The notes beneath the pieces were generated by a model that saw nothing but the letters and a program-made list of their open reading frames with translations, was not told the DNA's origin and searched no databases. Made by a program: the position numbers and the translations under genes. This document shows positions 22,621 through 23,665 of a stretch of 23,665 nt of DNA, in pieces; positions within the stretch are counted from its first letter, which is position 1, and the number at the start of each line of letters is the position of its first letter. The DNA is from Treponema sp. (GTDB lineage: Bacteria > Spirochaetota > Spirochaetia > Treponematales > Breznakiellaceae), in contig JAISYA010000084.1 of NCBI GenBank assembly GCA_031270205.1, forward strand, positions 1-23,665. Direction: 5' to 3'.

Positions 22621-23358
22621 ATGTCAAAACACCATCACCACCGGGGACGGGAAGAAGCGGCCCCGGTGGAAGCCCAAAATGGGGCGGGAAATGTCTCTGA
22701 AAAAGAGACCGGAGGGCAGACGGAAGGGCAAAATCCGGCCGTGGAAGGTGATTCCGCCTCACTGGGCGTGGGCATGGGGGCTGATTCTGCGAAAGAAAGC
22801 CTGGTTTTTCCCGAATCGGACGCGGAAACACAGGCAGAGTCGCCCGTAGAGTGTACCCCGGAGGAAAAAATCGCCGAACTGGAAGCGCAGCTTGCGGAAA
22901 CCCGTGACCAATTGCTGCGGAAAGCCGCAGATTTTGAGAATTTCCGCAAACGGATGAACCAGGAAAAGCAAAGCGCCATTGAGTTTGCCAACCAGAGCCT
23001 GCTTTTAGACCTCATTCCGATAATCGACGATTTTGAGAGGGCTATTCAGTCGGCGGAAAGTTGTAAAGACTTCACCACCCTGCTGGACGGCATCACGATG
23101 ATCGAAAAGCGCCTCAGCGGCCAGTTGGACGCCAAATGGGGCCTTAAGCGTTACAATTCCGCGGGCGAGGCTTTTGACCCCAACCGGCACGAAGCCCTGA
23201 TGATGGAAAAATCCCCCGACGTGGCGGAGCCTGTCGTGCGGGAGGACTTCCTCAAGGGTTACACCCTGAAAGACCGGGTGATTCGGGCGGCAAAGGTAAA
23301 GGTGATCATGCCGGAAAATCCGGCCGCGGTCGAAGAGGGCGAAGGTGGCGCGGAATGA
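22621..23358 (+). CDS. grpE: Co-chaperone GrpE (DnaK nucleotide-exchange factor)
   Basis: The 245-residue protein promotes ADP release from DnaK. The first 78 residues are acidic, Gly/Glu-rich and presumably disordered, starting with MSKHHHHRGRE. A coiled-coil dimerisation helix (about 80-130) contains LLRKAADFENFRKRM, a GrpE hallmark, and the C-terminal beta-wing domain contains FDPNRHEALMME and KGYTLKDRVIRAAKVKV. The ATG follows AGGAAG at 6 bases. Usual partners hrcA, dnaK and dnaJ are not next to it on the right: the following gene is an exported protein. The flanking palindromes suggest a local transcription boundary. Confidence 0.95.
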   Translation: MSKHHHHRGREEAAPVEAQNGAGNVSEKETGGQTEGQNPAVEGDSASLGVGMGADSAKESLVFPESDAETQAESPVECTPEEKIAELEAQLAETRDQLLRKAADFENFRKRMNQEKQSAIEFANQSLLLDLIPIIDDFERAIQSAESCKDFTTLLDGITMIEKRLSGQLDAKWGLKRYNSAGEAFDPNRHEALMMEKSPDVAEPVVREDFLKGYTLKDRVIRAAKVKVIMPENPAAVEEGEGGAE

Positions 23359-23415
23359 GCCTCCGCGGAGCAAGCTCCGCGGTATAGTCGTTGGATTGTA
23401 CCGGAACGGAGGCTC
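23357..23415 (+). repeat. Nested palindrome after grpE
   Basis: An inner hairpin CCGCGGAG/CTCCGCGG (23363-23370 and 23375-23382, four-base loop) lies within outer arms GAGCCTCCG (23357-23365) and CGGAGGCTC (23407-23415). The two foldings share bases and are alternatives. There is no U-tract, so a simple intrinsic terminator is not supported; it may be a repeated intergenic element. Confidence 0.5.
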
Positions 23416-23439
23416 GTTCGAAAGGAAATTTATTATACC

Positions 23440-23532
23440 GTCTGGTTTAACACCAAAATTGTGTAAGCGTTGCGGCATTTGAGCCGCGGCAAGCCTGGCA
23501 AGCGGAGCTTGCCTTGGGGTATTAAACCAGAC
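23440..23532. repeat. 93-bp element with 11-bp terminal inverted repeats
   Basis: The ends GTCTGGTTTAA (23440-23450) and TTAAACCAGAC (23522-23532) are perfect reverse complements. Inside is a second hairpin GGCAAGC/GCTTGCC (23497-23503 with 23507-23513). It has the form of a small non-coding mobile or dispersed repeat, but no target duplication is evident. Confidence 0.5.
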
Positions 23533-23591
23533 TTACGAATAAACCGCCCCCGCCGCGGTTCGGCGGGTAAACAATTTATGGAGGAAGTAGT

Positions 23592-23665
23592 ATGAAGAAA
23601 AGCATTTCGGTATTGGTTCTCGGTGTGGTCCTGGCGGCGTCTCTTTTTGCGCAGGTGTCGGACAT
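23592..23665 (+). CDS. Exported protein, N-terminal part (cut by window end)
   Basis: An ATG with GGAGGA about 8 bases upstream opens a frame that reads to the window edge. The 24 full codons visible begin MKKSISVLVLGVVLAASLFA, a typical signal peptide with likely cleavage after LFA before QVSD. No lipobox Cys is present. Nothing can be said of the mature function. Confidence 0.75.
   Translation, partial: MKKSISVLVLGVVLAASLFAQVSD

Noticed and set aside
22621..22653. The HHHH run at the GrpE start as an artificial tag
   Set aside because: It is followed directly by a natural acidic tail and has a normal upstream promoter and ribosome site; no vector sequence is seen.
1..23665. CRISPR arrays, tRNA or rRNA genes
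   Set aside because: No regularly spaced direct repeats, no cloverleaf with a GGTTCGAATCC-like arm, and no rRNA-like stretch were seen on either strand.

Overview
This window looks like a chromosomal segment of a spirochete, most likely Treponema. The insect-gut treponemes fit best, given the roughly 50-55% GC. The assignment rests on gene content: a Rho with a very long N-terminal extension, a bactofilin tightly linked to a response regulator, lnt and pncC, and LacI-controlled sugar ABC operons. It is inferred from memory of families, not from a database search.

Layout. (1) 1-2360 is an accessory-looking island. A minus-strand pair encodes a fascin-like beta-trefoil protein and a signal-less Amidase_2 enzyme. 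They are separated by about 366 bp from a divergent tyrosine recombinase. Two near-identical 26-27 bp sites in opposite orientation bound that intergenic segment. A consensus -35 with an A-tract lies just inside one site, and a -10 lies within each site. This is the architecture expected of an invertible promoter switch. (2) 2392-8607 is housekeeping, all on the minus strand: a zinc-ribbon miniprotein, rpsT, lnt, a response regulator, a bactofilin and pncC run as one apparent operon from a promoter near 8600, followed by rho and rpmE. (3) 8751-18474 is a complete-looking L-rhamnose uptake and early catabolism operon on the minus strand. It reads LacI regulator, rhaS, rhaT, rhaP, rhaQ, rhaI, a UroD-like methyltransferase-family gene and rhaB. 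A consensus promoter is followed at once by two tandem LacI-type palindromes. No rhamnulose-1-phosphate aldolase is present. (4) 18656-22250 is an ECF-type nickel (less likely cobalt) importer operon in the order cbiK-like, cbiL-like, cbiM, cbiQ, cbiO. It has a promoter overlapped by an inverted repeat and a roughly 230-nt hairpin-rich leader. (5) 22501-23665 holds grpE on the plus strand, a palindrome-rich spacer, and the start of an exported protein cut by the window edge.

How the genes work together. The rhamnose operon imports L-rhamnose (SBP, dual-NBD ATPase, two permeases), isomerises it to rhamnulose and phosphorylates it, under a repressor encoded first in the same transcript. The nickel operon pairs two periplasmic metal-handling proteins with the membrane S/T/A components. 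The first island may phase-vary a cell-wall hydrolase and a fascin-fold protein. That proposed inversion switch is the least ordinary feature of the window.
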